42,376 nt of DNA from positions 1 through 42,376 of the forward strand of contig JADBWH010000079.1 in NCBI GenBank assembly GCA_020404105.1, read 5' to 3'. The notes beneath the pieces were generated by a model. It saw only the letters and a list, made by a program, of their open reading frames with translations, was not told where the DNA came from and searched no databases. The translations under genes and the position numbers were made by a program. Positions 17,411-25,506 of the stretch are shown here, one piece after another. How positions within the stretch are numbered: position 1 is the stretch's first letter; every line of letters begins with the position of its first letter. This DNA is from Pseudanabaena sp. M53BS1SP1A06MG. Lineage in GTDB: Bacteria > Cyanobacteriota > Cyanobacteriia > Pseudanabaenales > Pseudanabaenaceae.

Positions 17411-19129
17411 TTAGAAAGTGAAAGTGGTACGAATTACACCAACAGTCGCAGTTCCATTAGCACTATTGCTACCTTGATTGAATACAAAGAAGACACCAGG
17501 AGTGATCGTGATATTCTTTGAAACACGGAAGCGATATAGCGCTTCAAGTTGATAAGGTGTGCTAGGGCTGGAAACTGCTGCACCACCTACACTACTTGTG
17601 AATAGAGGCTGACCAAAGGAGAGAGCAGCAAGGTCTCCTTCAGAGAATAGATCCTTACCAGCTAAAGTTGCATTCCAGCTAGTAAAAGTTGCTGATGCTG
17701 TTGTAACGCCTGTAGAATTGGCAAAAACAAAAGCACCCCAAGTAGTAAAGCTAAATTTCTTAGTGATGTCCCAAACCAAGTTACCGACAACGGTATTACT
17801 CTGGATACCACTAACTCCCGGGGAAGCAAGAGCTGTGTTAGTCCCATTTGGTAAAAATTCAACATTTAAACCAGAACCAAGGCTGTTATTTACGGTGTAA
17901 GCATTAGCATAACCAACACCAAGGGTTAATGCTTCAGTAGGCTTATAAACTAACTGAGCGGCAATTTTAGTATCTGCACCAGTTACACCACCTTGTCCAG
18001 TAGCAGCAGCAGCGTTAGAAGAGCTATAAGCAACTTGTAAGTTGGCATCCTTGGTAAATTTCCAATCAAAACCAGCTACTGCAAGACCACTGGTTCCACC
18101 ACCAGATGCAATACGGTTCAAGGGACTATAGCGTCCAAACCGAGAGATTGTACCTTGGCTATCACTTTCAAGGGGATTAAGAGGATTGATTACATCTTCA
18201 GTTTGTCCCAATGGAGCAATGTAAGCTGTGAAGCTATCTCCAATGGGGAAACGGTAGAACAATCTATTTAGCTCAAATGTATTGGAAGTAACTCCAGTTT
18301 CATAGGATAAACGGCTAGCATTAGCGACTCCAAGCCCGCTAAAAGGAGTAGTGCCTCCTGTATCGATTCGTCCATTAGTATTAGCATTAGTAGCTTGGAG
18401 ACGAGTTCTCAACAGATCCTTACCAGTGAAACTGGTGTCAAAGTTGAGACGAGTGCGATATTGAAAAACTAGATTAGTTTTGTCAGTAGTTGCTCCAACA
18501 CCATCAGTAGCCGCAGCCAAGCCAAAGATTGCTTCGCCACGTAGCTTAGTAGTGGTTGAGAACTGTTGTGCTTCAAGTTTAGTGACCTTAGCGTCAAGCG
18601 CATCAACACGCCCACGGAGAGTTGCTAGCTCAGCAGCAAATTCTTCTTGAAGTTTTTGTAAAGTTGCAAGATCTTCTTTGCTAACTTTATCTGCTAGACC
18701 TGCGGAGATGATTTCATTGATTTTGTCTAGAGCGGAGTTTAGACCTGCGGCAAATTCATAGCGGGTGAGCGCCTGTCTACCTCGAAAAGTGCGATCAGGA
18801 TATCCTGCAATTACACCATAACGCTCTACTAGAGATTGCAATGCTGTGAAAGCCCAATCAGTAGAGCGAACATCACTGAGTTGAGATACGGAAGTTACAT
18901 TTTGTGAAACTGCATTAGGAAGTAACTGCAATTGTCCAACTAGCTTAGAGCTATTCTCAGAGCGAACGACATCAGAGTTTGTCGCTGAGCGATCGCTTTG
19001 AATATTAAATTTTTTTGTTTCAGCGTTAGCACTACTACTCAATAAAGTAGACGCAGCAACTGTTGCAGTGATAACTGCTGGGGCAAGAAAACTATTTTTT
19101 CTTATTTGTTTTCTATTCAGTTTAGACAT
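17411..19129 (-). CDS. SLH-domain carbohydrate/iron-type outer-membrane porin (OprB family)
   Basis: 572 residues. The signal peptide ends near SANAETK. A single SLH domain (LSDVRSTDWAFTALQSLVERYGVIAGYPDRTFRG, about 85-120) binds the peptidoglycan-linked layer. A coiled coil (EDLATLQKLQEEFAAELATLRGRVDALDAKVTKLEAQ) follows, and then a beta-barrel region to the C-terminal aromatic residue of GVIRTTFTF. This is the standard cyanobacterial SomA/OprB-like architecture of 500-600 residues. Passage of small solutes or ions is the family role. Its place at the end of the sulfonate genes suggests, but does not prove, sulfonate passage. The terminator at 17361 ends this gene. Confidence 0.9.
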   Translation of the reverse strand: MSKLNRKQIRKNSFLAPAVITATVAASTLLSSSANAETKKFNIQSDRSATNSDVVRSENSSKLVGQLQLLPNAVSQNVTSVSQLSDVRSTDWAFTALQSLVERYGVIAGYPDRTFRGRQALTRYEFAAGLNSALDKINEIISAGLADKVSKEDLATLQKLQEEFAAELATLRGRVDALDAKVTKLEAQQFSTTTKLRGEAIFGLAAATDGVGATTDKTNLVFQYRTRLNFDTSFTGKDLLRTRLQATNANTNGRIDTGGTTPFSGLGVANASRLSYETGVTSNTFELNRLFYRFPIGDSFTAYIAPLGQTEDVINPLNPLESDSQGTISRFGRYSPLNRIASGGGTSGLAVAGFDWKFTKDANLQVAYSSSNAAAATGQGGVTGADTKIAAQLVYKPTEALTLGVGYANAYTVNNSLGSGLNVEFLPNGTNTALASPGVSGIQSNTVVGNLVWDITKKFSFTTWGAFVFANSTGVTTASATFTSWNATLAGKDLFSEGDLAALSFGQPLFTSSVGGAAVSSPSTPYQLEALYRFRVSKNITITPGVFFVFNQGSNSANGTATVGVIRTTFTF

Positions 19130-19277
19130 ATAAAATTTCTTCCCTCACACTGGAGCGACTTAGTAATCGACTTTCGTTAACAGTAGCAAGAAGGATGATA
19201 AGAATGTAAGTATACTGTGAGACATTAGTTATTTTTTTTGATAACAATTGTCCTAAGTAACTCATCTAAATTAAAAT

Positions 19278-19332
19278 ACGAACCAGAGTTTTGTTCTGCC
19301 TACTACGCGGGTGGAACAAAACTCTGGTTCGT
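19278..19332. repeat. Perfect 19-bp inverted repeat
   Basis: ACGAACCAGAGTTTTGTTC (19278-19296) and its exact complement (19314-19332) flank a 17-base loop. It is MITE- or terminator-like, in the gap between the porin promoter side and the Rrf2 gene. No gene was seen in 19130-19521; that stretch holds only this hairpin and one family B element. Confidence 0.7.
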
Positions 19333-19357
19333 GTTTACTTATGTCTAGCTACTTAAA

Positions 19358-19462
19358 TATAGCAGTTTTCATTTTGCCGTAGGCAAAATGAAAACTCAAA
19401 ACTCTTAACGGGACTGATTTTTTGTTTTCAAATGAGTGTGTACTCATTTGAAAACTGCTATA
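19358..19462. repeat. 105-bp dispersed element, family B, copy 1
   Basis: Terminal inverted repeats TATAGCAGTTTTC / GAAAACTGCTATA. Two internal hairpins: CATTTTGCC/GGCAAAATG, and TTTTCAAATGAGT/ACTCATTTGAAAA. The hairpins are joined by the fixed linker CTCAAAACTCTTA. Near-identical copies lie at 22666 and 39432, all 105 bp. It has no coding capacity. Confidence 0.82.
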
Positions 19463-19521
19463 TCTTTTGAGAGTGAGATCCCTTGGGTTCACAATCCCTA
19501 AAAAACAAGGAAGAGATTTAT

Positions 19522-19959
19522 TTAGATATAGAACATCACATCAAAAGATTGTTTTTTCTCCTCACATTTTCTCACCATATCTTCAAGAGTATGTCTATGT
19601 AAGATTTCAAAAGAAGCTACCTTCGCAGCCTCCCAAATATCAATTACAGTGGCTTTCTCGGCAGTGATAGACTCTGGATTAGTTTTTTCTTGAGGACTGT
19701 CGCCCTCCAAAGCAACCACAACATCTATCATTTTTATTTGCCAAGGTTCTAGAGCTAGATGATATCCACCTTTTGCCCCACGTTGACTTTTAATTATGCC
19801 TGCTCGCCTGAGCATGGACATTACCTGATCAAGATAACGAATGGGAATACTTTGGCTAATAGCAATTTCACTAACAGAAGTAGGCTTGCCTTGCTTATGG
19901 CGCATAGCAAGCTCTAACAAAGCAATACAAGCATAATCAACCTTACATGATAATTCCAT
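19522..19959 (-). CDS. Rrf2-family transcriptional regulator (CymR/IscR type)
   Basis: 145 residues. The N-terminal winged helix begins MELSCKVDYACIALLELAMRH. The recognition region IPIRYLDQVMSMLRRAGIIKS is followed by the wing QRGAKGGYHLA, all diagnostic for Rrf2. The three-Cys iron-sulfur cluster motif of IscR is absent (Cys only at the extreme N-terminus and in VRKCEEKK), so a cluster-free CymR-like cysteine regulator is more likely. The gene is coupled to cysE: the stop and start overlap as TAATG. That pairing resembles CymR, which senses cysteine status through the O-acetylserine enzymes. The target sites are unknown, but see the 10-bp repeats before cysE. Confidence 0.85.
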   Translation of the reverse strand: MELSCKVDYACIALLELAMRHKQGKPTSVSEIAISQSIPIRYLDQVMSMLRRAGIIKSQRGAKGGYHLALEPWQIKMIDVVVALEGDSPQEKTNPESITAEKATVIDIWEAAKVASFEILHRHTLEDMVRKCEEKKQSFDVMFYI

Positions 19960-20756
19960 TAAATACCTGCTCCGTCGAGAAATTCTTGAATAAGATAATT
20001 TGAAGAGTCAATCGATTTGTTTCGTTCTAAATCTTGGAGATGCAAATGGGAATCAGCTTTTGCTCTTTCCGCTAAATAAATTGATGGAGTCATTGGCTCA
20101 TAGACCTTGACATCATTTCTAATTTTGGTGATTTCGTCTTCTAGGGATTTAATCCTTTCAAATAGAGCTTTGATTGCTTCTGCCTCGGGATCTGGTAAAT
20201 GTTCTCGATTAGTTGCTTGGTCTGTATCTTTAATTGATTGACCACGGTGTCGCACAATTCTTGCAGGAATCCCTACAACTGTGCAGTCATCTGGGACATC
20301 TCGTAAAACAATTGAGCCAGCCCCAATATTGACGCGATCGCCAATGGATATATTTCCTAAAATTTTCGCTCCTGCTCCCACGACGATCTCTCGGCCGAGA
20401 GTAGGATGCCTTTTCCCTATTTCTTTACCCGTCCCACCGAGGGTAACACCTTGATAAATCGTGACATATTCACCAACGATGGCAGTCTCACCAATGACTA
20501 CACCCATACCATGATCAATAAATACACCTCTCCCAATTTGAGCACTGGGATGGATCTCAACCCCTGTAAACAGACGGGCGAGATTAGAAATTAGACGTGG
20601 TAAGCAGGGTACTCTGAGTTGCTGGATGTGATGGGCGATCCGATGAAAAACTAAGGCGTGCCAACCAGGATAGCAGAGGCAAACCTCCAACCAGTTTCTA
20701 GCTGCGGGATCACGCTCAAATATAACTTGAAAATCAGTAGCAATGGTATTCCACAT
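19959..20756 (-). CDS. cysE: Serine O-acetyltransferase
   Basis: Makes O-acetylserine from serine and acetyl-CoA, the precursor consumed by CysK. 265 residues. The N-terminal helical part (FERDPAARNWLEVCLCYPGWHALVFHR) and the left-handed beta helix of hexapeptide repeats (IHPSAQIGRGVFIDHGMGVVIGETAIVGEYVTIYQGVTLGG) carry the catalytic Asp-His pair. KRHPTLG and VVGIPARIVRHRG close the domain. About 60 further residues form a charged C-terminal tail, longer than the usual end. The start at 20756 fits the family, although no Shine-Dalgarno sequence precedes it; the upstream bases are 10-bp repeats. The Rrf2 gene overlaps its stop. Confidence 0.93.
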   Translation of the reverse strand: MWNTIATDFQVIFERDPAARNWLEVCLCYPGWHALVFHRIAHHIQQLRVPCLPRLISNLARLFTGVEIHPSAQIGRGVFIDHGMGVVIGETAIVGEYVTIYQGVTLGGTGKEIGKRHPTLGREIVVGAGAKILGNISIGDRVNIGAGSIVLRDVPDDCTVVGIPARIVRHRGQSIKDTDQATNREHLPDPEAEAIKALFERIKSLEDEITKIRNDVKVYEPMTPSIYLAERAKADSHLHLQDLERNKSIDSSNYLIQEFLDGAGI

Positions 20757-20760
20757 ATAA

Positions 20761-20800
20761 AATGTAGTTAAATGTATTTAAATGTATTTAAATGTAGGCA
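20761..20800. repeat. Four 10-bp direct repeats directly before cysE
   Basis: Four successive decamers, AATGTAGTTA, AATGTATTTA, AATGTATTTA and AATGTAGGCA. A related TGTAGG recurs 20 bases on. The exact helical-turn phasing, ending 4 bases from the cysE start codon, suggests an operator array, possibly for the Rrf2 protein, but simple slippage repeats cannot be excluded. Confidence 0.55.
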
Positions 20801-20867
20801 AGATAAGAAATGTAGGTAAGACCAGAAAGGCAAAGAAGAGAAAAGGGAATCATCCAATAATGAATAT

Positions 20868-21836
20868 TTAATGAGTTCGAGCGGCATTAGGAGCAATGAA
20901 CTCAGCATCTTGAAACAGAGGTGTACTGAGATAGCGCTCTCCAAAACTTGGCTGAATCACCACAATCAAGCGATCGCGATTTTCTTCACGCTTGCTAATC
21001 TCTATCGCCGCCGCCAAAGCTGCGCCCGAAGAAATTCCTGAGAGTAAACCTTCCTCACGAGCCAGACGACGACTATAAAGCATCGCCTGTTCATCCGAGA
21101 TACCTATCACCTCATCAATGAGATCTTGACGTAACACCTCAGGGACAAACCCAGCTCCAATACCCTGTATTTTATGAGCGCCTGGTTGACCACCCGCAAG
21201 TACAGGACTATTCAAAGGCTCTACTGCTACTGCTTTAAAACTAGGTTTACGTTGCTTAATGACCTCTGCCACACCAGTTATCGTGCCTCCTGTCCCCACA
21301 CCCGCAACCACAATATCAACCTGCCCATCGGTATCATGCCAGATTTCCTCAGCCGTTGTACGACGATGTACCGCAGGATTTGCCAAATTCTTAAATTGTT
21401 GTAGCATATAGGCATTAGGAGTAGTATCAGTAATTTCCCCTGCGCGTCGAATTGCTCCACGCATGCCCTCACTCGCTGGAGTTAACTCTAACTCCGCACC
21501 AAAAGCTCTCAGCATCGCCCGTCGTTCTAAACTCATCGTTTCAGGCATCGTCAGAATTAGACGATATCCCTTAGCTGCTGAAACCATTGCCAAAGCAATA
21601 CCTGTATTGCCAGAGGTTGGTTCCACCAAAATTGTCTTCGCAGGAGTTATCAAACCTTGATTCTCTGCATCTTCGATCATTGCTAGTCCAATGCGATCCT
21701 TCACTGAAGAAGTAGGATTAGCGCTTTCCAGTTTGACAACAATTTTGGCAAGAGAGCCTTCTCGTTGTGGAATATTATGCAAAGCCACAAGAGGAGTAGC
21801 TCCAACTAGCTGAGTAATGCTTTGAGCAATTTTCAT
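20868..21836 (-). CDS. cysK: Cysteine synthase (O-acetylserine sulfhydrylase)
   Basis: A PLP enzyme joining O-acetylserine and sulfide to form cysteine. 322 residues. [10 protein letters not shown] holds the Schiff-base Lys46, [13 protein letters not shown] the substrate-carboxylate loop, [10 protein letters not shown] the phosphate-binding loop and [11 protein letters not shown] the ring-N contact. It lies 111 bases upstream of cysE on the same strand. Its promoter faces the CRP/FNR gene across operator site E. A TACTAT -10-like element (21855-21850) is about 33 bases from the centre of that operator, as at the GST and met promoters. This argues for activation by the divergent regulator. Confidence 0.95.
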   Translation of the reverse strand: MKIAQSITQLVGATPLVALHNIPQREGSLAKIVVKLESANPTSSVKDRIGLAMIEDAENQGLITPAKTILVEPTSGNTGIALAMVSAAKGYRLILTMPETMSLERRAMLRAFGAELELTPASEGMRGAIRRAGEITDTTPNAYMLQQFKNLANPAVHRRTTAEEIWHDTDGQVDIVVAGVGTGGTITGVAEVIKQRKPSFKAVAVEPLNSPVLAGGQPGAHKIQGIGAGFVPEVLRQDLIDEVIGISDEQAMLYSRRLAREEGLLSGISSGAALAAAIEISKREENRDRLIVVIQPSFGERYLSTPLFQDAEFIAPNAARTH

Positions 21837-21870
21837 AGGAATTCAGGGGATAGTAAAAAATCAGAAACGC

Positions 21871-21904
21871 TAAGTACGGTATCTTGGTAGGAATACCGTA
21901 CTTA
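21871..21904. promoter_or_regulatory. Sulfur-regulon operator, site E (cysK / CRP divergent region)
   Basis: TAAGTACGGTA (21871-21881), 12 bases, TACCGTACTTA (21894-21904): a perfect 11-bp inverted repeat and the best copy of the motif. Leftward it is spaced for activation of cysK. Rightward it lies just before TACAAT (21911-21916), a possible -10 for the regulator gene, which would allow autoregulation. That -10 would give an almost leaderless transcript. Confidence 0.75.
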
Positions 21905-21924
21905 GTAAGATACAATACTTTCCT

Positions 21925-22536
21925 ATGCAATACAAACAAATCTACGGTTTACCAACTGAGTATGTGATAATTTATCTTGAAACAATATCTTCTCGTGTTT
22001 ACAAGCGCCGTGAAATGCTGCCTCACCGTGACAATTTGCTCTGGAAAGTTGAATCAGGGGCAGTGCGCTCTCTAACTTGGACAGAGGATGGACAGGTGAT
22101 CTGCTCAGGGTTATGGGCAGAGGGTGATGTAATTGGTACAGCGCTATCTAACTTACATCCCTACGAAATGGAGTGTTTAACAGATGTGCAATTAATTGAA
22201 ATTCCAAAATCGCATTGGGGTGAATATGTAGAAGCAATTATTCGCCATAATCAAACTAATGAATTTTTATTGAAAATTTCTCATTGCCGTGCTAAGGATG
22301 ATGCCTTACGTCAATTATTAGGTTGGCTCACCAGTCGCTTCGGTGAGGAAGATCGGCATGGACGATTGATTGGTTTGCAGTTAACGCATCAAGAGTTAGC
22401 GGAGTTGATTGGCTCGACCCGTGTTACCGTCACACGCATTATTAATGATCTAGAAAAGGCAGGTTTTCTATCACGCAAAGGTCGGAGGTTACTCTTCCTC
22501 GCTGATAGTGATCACCAATGGCATTACGAGATCTAG
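21925..22536 (+). CDS. CRP/FNR-family transcriptional regulator, CysR-like
   Basis: 203 residues. The cyclic-nucleotide-binding-like beta roll (about 25-110: KVESGAVRSLTWTEDGQVICSG, LWAEGDVIGT) lacks an obvious cAMP-binding R-S/T pair. A dimerisation helix follows, and the C-terminal winged helix has LTHQELAELIGSTRVTVTRI as helix-turn-helix, with INDLEKAGFLSRKGRRL as the wing. The position beside cysK resembles cyanobacterial CysR, the sulfur-starvation activator known from Synechococcus elongatus. Five TACGGTA-N12-TACCGTA repeats near sulfur genes in this window have the symmetry and length expected of CRP-type sites. An internal ATG at codon 31 is a second possible start. Confidence 0.82.
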   Translation: MQYKQIYGLPTEYVIIYLETISSRVYKRREMLPHRDNLLWKVESGAVRSLTWTEDGQVICSGLWAEGDVIGTALSNLHPYEMECLTDVQLIEIPKSHWGEYVEAIIRHNQTNEFLLKISHCRAKDDALRQLLGWLTSRFGEEDRHGRLIGLQLTHQELAELIGSTRVTVTRIINDLEKAGFLSRKGRRLLFLADSDHQWHYEI

Positions 22537-22556
22537 TCCTAATTGTGATGTGTAAC

Positions 22557-22573
22557 TTACAGCGCTTTGCGCT
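22557..22573. repeat. 17-bp repeat, left partner
   Basis: TTACAGCGCTTTGCGCT; its exact reverse complement occurs at 23875-23891, so the pair brackets the unknown gene between them. Confidence 0.5.
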
Positions 22574-22587
22574 CACAATCAAATTAA

Positions 22588-22632
22588 GAAAACTTTGAAA
22601 AGTGTCGCTGAGAGATACTTTTCAAAGTTTTC
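22588..22632. terminator. 16-bp hairpin after the CRP-family gene
   Basis: GAAAACTTTGAAAAGT (22588-22603) and ACTTTTCAAAGTTTTC (22617-22632) are exactly complementary around 13 bases. It is AT-rich, with no distinct U-run, so it is a terminator only by position. Confidence 0.45.
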
Positions 22633-22665
22633 TCGTGGTTTGCTTAACCGAAAATAATTCATCAA

Positions 22666-22770
22666 TATAGCAGTTTTCATTTTGCCTACGGCAAAATGAA
22701 AACTCAAAACTCTTACTGGGACTGATTTTTTGTTTTCAAATGAGTACACACTCATTTGAAAACCGCTATA
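22666..22770. repeat. 105-bp dispersed element, family B, copy 2
   Basis: Same layout as the copy at 19358. The right end carries GAAAACCGCTATA (one change) and the second hairpin loop reads ACAC. With the hairpin at 22588 it accounts for most of the gene-free stretch 22537-22892. Confidence 0.82.
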
Positions 22771-22892
22771 ATTGATGTGCTAGAGTGACGAGGCAAACAC
22801 TTAAGCTTATTTCGTTACTGAATTTGTAACCATGCATGATTACCAAGTAACTTGGCGTAAAGTGAAGGTAATTGAAATTTGAGGCTTCTCAT

Positions 22893-23732
22893 ATGTTTAC
22901 CTCATCACCTTTACGGCTTTTGTTAATTGGTTCAGTATTAGTTGGTGGCTTCATGCTTTTAGGCTATCCTCGTTGGGGATATTCATCAGTGCTTCCTAAT
23001 CAGCTCAATGATGAGAAAACTGATCAGAATTCTAGAGTTACCAATTCCACTACTTTAGCCTCATCAGTACCTCGACGAGATTATAACTTGCAAACCTCGT
23101 TGGCATCGATCGCAATTAATCAAAATGGCAATATTCGGCGAGCCGATTCTAGGGGTTATATTAATGTTGGCATTCGTGAAACCTACAAAATTGAAATTTA
23201 CTCACCAAGCTACACCAGTGCAGTGAGTGTAAAAATCGATGGAGTGTCGATTATTGATGGTTTAATCTGTGATCGCTCCGTGACCTTAGAAAGACCCTAT
23301 GCGATCGCTAAGCAATTTATTGTTTTAGAAGAAGGTAATCCAGGCTTAGATCGTGATGGAGGAATGAATAACCCTGACCTCGGTTTAATCGAAGTGAAAT
23401 TTGTCCCAATTAAACGCCGTGCAGCGATCGCGCAGGAGCAATTACCCAGAGTTCAAGAACCTAACTCTTCAGCGCCATCTGCATCTAAAGATGATATGGC
23501 GAGATCGAGTGTTAGTGCAAATCGTGGTATTCCTGTGGGAACAGGATTAAGTGGAAGTTCTTCTCAAGACTTTATTGTTACTAATGAATGGGTAGAAGCT
23601 CCAGAAATTGCTCCTACTTATACTAAAAAATATCGCCTAATTGGATTTCGGGGATCAGATCCAGTCACGCTACACAATATGAATCAATCGAAGCCACCAG
23701 AAATTACCGATCCAGCTCCACCCAGACTATAG
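22893..23732 (+). CDS. Hypothetical membrane-anchored or secreted protein
   Basis: I do not recognise the family. From ATG 22893 (GAGG eight bases upstream) the protein has 279 residues. It begins with a hydrophobic segment (LRLLLIGSVLVGGFMLLGY, about 7-26), which is either a signal peptide or an anchor. The rest is polar: a beta-rich part (about 60-170, with YKIEIYSPSYTSAVSVKIDG), a low-complexity Ser/Ala/Arg stretch (about 185-225) and a Pro-rich end. There is no Cys in the mature N-terminal region that would make it a lipoprotein. It stands alone between repeat elements. A TTG seven codons upstream is an unlikely start. Confidence 0.55.
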   Translation: MFTSSPLRLLLIGSVLVGGFMLLGYPRWGYSSVLPNQLNDEKTDQNSRVTNSTTLASSVPRRDYNLQTSLASIAINQNGNIRRADSRGYINVGIRETYKIEIYSPSYTSAVSVKIDGVSIIDGLICDRSVTLERPYAIAKQFIVLEEGNPGLDRDGGMNNPDLGLIEVKFVPIKRRAAIAQEQLPRVQEPNSSAPSASKDDMARSSVSANRGIPVGTGLSGSSSQDFIVTNEWVEAPEIAPTYTKKYRLIGFRGSDPVTLHNMNQSKPPEITDPAPPRL

Positions 23733-23874
23733 AGTCTAAAAGAACATCTGTTTGAGAATTAAGCTTGCAAACCCTCTCTCAAATTTACAGCTTATTGAGT
23801 TTTTGAGTAGTACAGAAATATTTTTGAAAGTGGCACTTCGCGACATTTCCGAAAATATTTCTGGGGTTTGAGTA

Positions 23875-23891
23875 AGCGCAAAGCGCTGTAA
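23875..23891. repeat. 17-bp repeat, right partner
   Basis: AGCGCAAAGCGCTGTAA, the exact reverse complement of 22557-22573. Just left of it, AGAAATATTTT and AAAATATTTCT form another hairpin in the gap between the hypothetical gene and allC. Confidence 0.5.
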
Positions 23892-23929
23892 AAGATGAAA
23901 AGATGAGTGATGGGACAAAGTAACACCAC

Positions 23930-25174
23930 TCATCTTTTTGAATGATCGATCGCCAGCAATGTGTGTAATAGAACATTTGCCCCTTGAGCGCATTGTTCAG
24001 GCGAAGTATATTCATCTTGAGAATGACTGATCCCCGCACGACTGGGGACAAAAATCATCCCCATATCCGTAATGCGTCCAATCTCTTGCGCGTCATGCCC
24101 CGCACGACTGGGGAGATAATCATAACTGAGTTCAAGTTCTTGACAAACATTGGTGATCGCTTCCATCAATTCGGGCTTAGATAAAGTTGGTAAAACATGG
24201 AGTTTCTGTGTGATCGTAATTTCTGTCCCCGTCTGTTTAGAGATTTCTTGACTTTCTTTTTCAATTTGATCGATGAGAAACTGTAAATTCGCTTCTGATA
24301 AGTCACGCAAATCAATACTCAAATCAACCAGAGCAGGTACAACATTAGTCGCATTAGGCGAAACTGTCAGATGTCCCACCGTTGCCACTTGCTCACCATG
24401 ATGGGAACTTCCTAAACGATTGATCGCTAGAACTAATTGTGAAGCAGCAACAAGGGCATCTTTTCGCATATGCATTGGTGTTGTACCCGCATGGTTAGGG
24501 CGACCGATGATCTGCACCATAAAGCGATATTGTCCGACAATGCCTGTGACTACGCCGATTTGTTTATTGAGATCTTCCAATACACCTCCCTGTTCTACAT
24601 GCAATTCCAGAAAAGCAGCGATTTCAGTGTGATCTCGTTTGGCAGTAGCTAGAGCTTCCCAATTACCACCAACTCTAGCTAAACATGACTGAATCGATGT
24701 TCCATCTTTGCGACAATAGATTGCAGGGTTGAGAGAGGCATTCCCAGCGATCGCTTTGCAACCAATTACGCTATTTTCTTCATCGGAGAAAACAATGACT
24801 TCAAAAGGGTGACGCAATCGGAATTGATTTTCTTGAAATACTCGCGCTACTTCAAGCCCTGCGAGGACACCTAGACAACCATCGTAGCGACCACCTACGG
24901 GGACAGTATCAATATGTGAACCCGTTGCTAATGCGGCTAAACCTGAATCCGTGCCTGCATAAGTACCAATGATATTTCCTGCGGCATCTATTCTCACAGA
25001 CATTCCTGCCTCTTGCATCCAAGTTTTGATCAGCGATCGCGCCTGGATGTCCTCATCAGAAAACGCAAGCCGACATACCCCTCCATTTGGGAGTTTCCCA
25101 ATTTCGGCAAGTTCGGCAAGATGGCGATTAAGGCGATCACTATTTATTGATAGTCTTGGAGGTGCTACGATCAT
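23930..25174 (-). CDS. allC: Allantoate amidohydrolase-like M20 Zn-dependent hydrolase
   Basis: 414 residues of the hydantoinase/carbamoylase (amidase) M20 family. Metal and active-site segments are in order: ATGSHIDTVPVGGRYDGCLGVLAG, VIVFSDEENSVIG (Asp-Glu-Glu), LELHVEQGGVLE, NHAGTTPMHMRKDAL (dimerisation domain), YLPSRAGHDAQ and VPSRAGISHSQDEYTSPE near the end. Family members release ammonia from allantoate or open N-carbamoyl amino acids. The nearby 5-hydroxyisourate hydrolase favours allantoate. Its promoter side carries a 21-bp palindrome shared with the Rieske gene, and a -10-like TACAAT (25250-25245), so repression by the GntR protein is likely. The exact substrate is not provable from sequence. 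Confidence 0.8.
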   Translation of the reverse strand: MIVAPPRLSINSDRLNRHLAELAEIGKLPNGGVCRLAFSDEDIQARSLIKTWMQEAGMSVRIDAAGNIIGTYAGTDSGLAALATGSHIDTVPVGGRYDGCLGVLAGLEVARVFQENQFRLRHPFEVIVFSDEENSVIGCKAIAGNASLNPAIYCRKDGTSIQSCLARVGGNWEALATAKRDHTEIAAFLELHVEQGGVLEDLNKQIGVVTGIVGQYRFMVQIIGRPNHAGTTPMHMRKDALVAASQLVLAINRLGSSHHGEQVATVGHLTVSPNATNVVPALVDLSIDLRDLSEANLQFLIDQIEKESQEISKQTGTEITITQKLHVLPTLSKPELMEAITNVCQELELSYDYLPSRAGHDAQEIGRITDMGMIFVPSRAGISHSQDEYTSPEQCAQGANVLLHTLLAIDHSKR

Positions 25175-25268
25175 GGCTCAGATTTTTATTTTGGACAATT
25201 TTGATTACATCACGACCTAATGTGGCTAAACATAACTTACAAGTATTGTACCCAAATACGCTTGAAGA

Positions 25269-25289
25269 TTATGTATACGGTATACATAA
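25269..25289. promoter_or_regulatory. GntR-type operator, site 1 (allC promoter)
   Basis: TTATGTATAC, one base, GTATACATAA: a perfect 10-bp palindrome overlapping the expected -35 region of the leftward allC promoter (-10 TACAAT at 25250-25245). The core GTATAC-N-GTATAC recurs before the Rieske gene. The rest of 25175-25506 holds one family A element and no gene. Confidence 0.65.
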
Positions 25290-25388
25290 TATGTCCTAAT
25301 GTAGTACTTACTTTACAAAAAAAGTTAAGAATAAGCGGATGAAACACTATTCATTCTTACCATCTTAAATCCTTGCTATATAATATTC

Positions 25389-25479
25389 AGGATTTACACA
25401 AATCGAACGAGTTTATTAGGGTTGAGGTAGATGTGGATCTGACTTCGCCCGCACCACATCTACCCAATCCATAAGTCCT
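25389..25479 (-). repeat. 91-bp dispersed element, family A, copy 4 (inverted)
   Basis: The reverse-oriented copy starts AGGATTTACACA and ends ATAAGTCCT. The order of CCTAATAA-like and hairpin segments is reversed relative to the other copies. The central hairpin is partly decayed (GTGGATCTGACTTCG), suggesting an older insertion. Confidence 0.75.
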
Positions 25480-25506
25480 AATGTTTTGTCAGGAGTTCAG
25501 TAACTA

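Noticed and set aside
24032-24115. Direct repeat CCCGCACGACTGGGGA within allC
   Set aside because: It encodes two similar but separately conserved active-site loops (PSRAG), so it is explained by protein constraint and is not a mobile repeat.
25275-25285. TATACGGTATA before allC as a sixth sulfur operator
   Set aside because: It lacks the second half-site at 12 bases and is fully explained by the GTATAC-N-GTATAC palindrome of the GntR module.
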